Source: Lachnospiraceae bacterium
Lineage (GTDB): Bacteria; Bacillota; Clostridia; Lachnospirales; Lachnospiraceae
Length of the DNA: 5,885 nt
Reading direction: 5' to 3'
NCBI GenBank assembly: GCA_900766815.1
Contig: CAAFWV010000088.1
Location: forward strand, 1 to 5,885
How positions within the stretch are numbered: position 1 is the stretch's first letter; each line of letters starts with the position of its first letter. A program made the translations under genes and the position numbers. Shown here one piece after another: positions 5,775 to 5,885 of this stretch. The notes under the pieces are model-generated. The model saw only the letters and a list, made by a program, of their open reading frames with translations. It had not been told where the DNA came from and did no database searches.

Positions 5775-5885
5775 ATGCAGTCCGTTAAGCTTCGATTCAA
5801 TCAGCTGAATGAAGAATACAGAATAAAGGAGGCCTTCAAGACCTTAAGAACCAATATCGAGTTCTGCGGCAACGAAGTGAAGGTA
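5775..5885 (+). CDS. cpsD: N-terminus of a CpsD/CapB-type bacterial tyrosine kinase (3' end outside window)
   Basis: Only the first 37 codons are present. The ATG at 5775 is preceded by AAGGAAG (5763-5769) at 5 bases. The segment EAFKTLRTNIEFCG (19-32) is the characteristic BY-kinase N-terminal motif that mediates ring oligomerisation and precedes the first strand leading into Walker A; the sequence stops at NEVKV, just where that strand begins. The Walker motifs and the tyrosine-rich tail would lie beyond the window. Position directly after the Wzz adaptor fits the split Gram-positive kinase arrangement, in which this cytoplasmic ATPase autophosphorylates on tyrosine and is reset by the phosphatase encoded upstream. 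Activity cannot be judged from this fragment. Confidence 0.88.
   Translation, partial: MQSVKLRFNQLNEEYRIKEAFKTLRTNIEFCGNEVKV

Noticed and set aside
1..5885. tRNA, rRNA, CRISPR array, insertion sequence or known riboswitch
   Set aside because: None was recognised by reading both strands; no transposase or recombinase motifs are encoded, and no regularly spaced repeats are present.

Overview
The window looks like part of a cell-surface polysaccharide (capsule or exopolysaccharide) locus from a Gram-positive Clostridia-type bacterium, most likely of the Lachnospiraceae. The reasons are the split tyrosine-kinase module in the order phosphatase, membrane adaptor, kinase, the purine-rich ribosome binding sites, a perfect sigma-A-type promoter, moderate GC content and tightly packed genes. 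The taxonomic call is inference; no rRNA or marker gene is present.

Layout. Bases 2-643 hold the 3' end of a large membrane protein, probably a glycosyltransferase-like or surface-glycan enzyme, with its last visible membrane helix and an extracytoplasmic tail. After a 102-base gap come an ABC half-transporter resembling PglK/MsbA-type lipid-linked sugar flippases (746-2530) and, 18 bases later, a GtrA-family four-helix membrane protein (2549-3022). A strong rho-independent terminator (3029-3076) closes this unit. The minus strand then carries an XRE-type regulator (3169-3939) whose body is unusual: a glycine-rich linker set between two cysteine clusters. From 4081 rightwards runs a new plus-strand unit: a CpsB-type PHP-family tyrosine phosphatase, a CpsC/CapA-type Wzz adaptor and the first 37 codons of a CpsD/CapB-type tyrosine kinase that runs off the window.

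How they fit together. The phosphatase, adaptor and kinase form the phosphorylation cycle that sets polysaccharide chain length and output. The flippase and GtrA protein would move lipid-linked sugars across the membrane. The XRE gene is divergent from the phosphatase gene and shares a 141-base control region with it, so it is the obvious candidate regulator of the kinase-module operon.

Most interesting signals. The XRE protein combines an ordinary helix-turn-helix domain with 11 cysteines and a Gly/Ala/Ser-rich segment, suggesting a metal- or redox-responsive switch. A perfect 13-bp inverted repeat (CCGGTGTTGTCAA at 3078-3090, TTGACAACACCGG at 3988-4000) flanks this gene, and its right copy contains the -35 box of the phosphatase promoter. 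A separate 7-bp-arm palindrome covers the -10 box. A run of ten G residues lies just upstream of the adaptor gene. Together these suggest layered, possibly switchable, control of polysaccharide production; all functional readings of them are inference.
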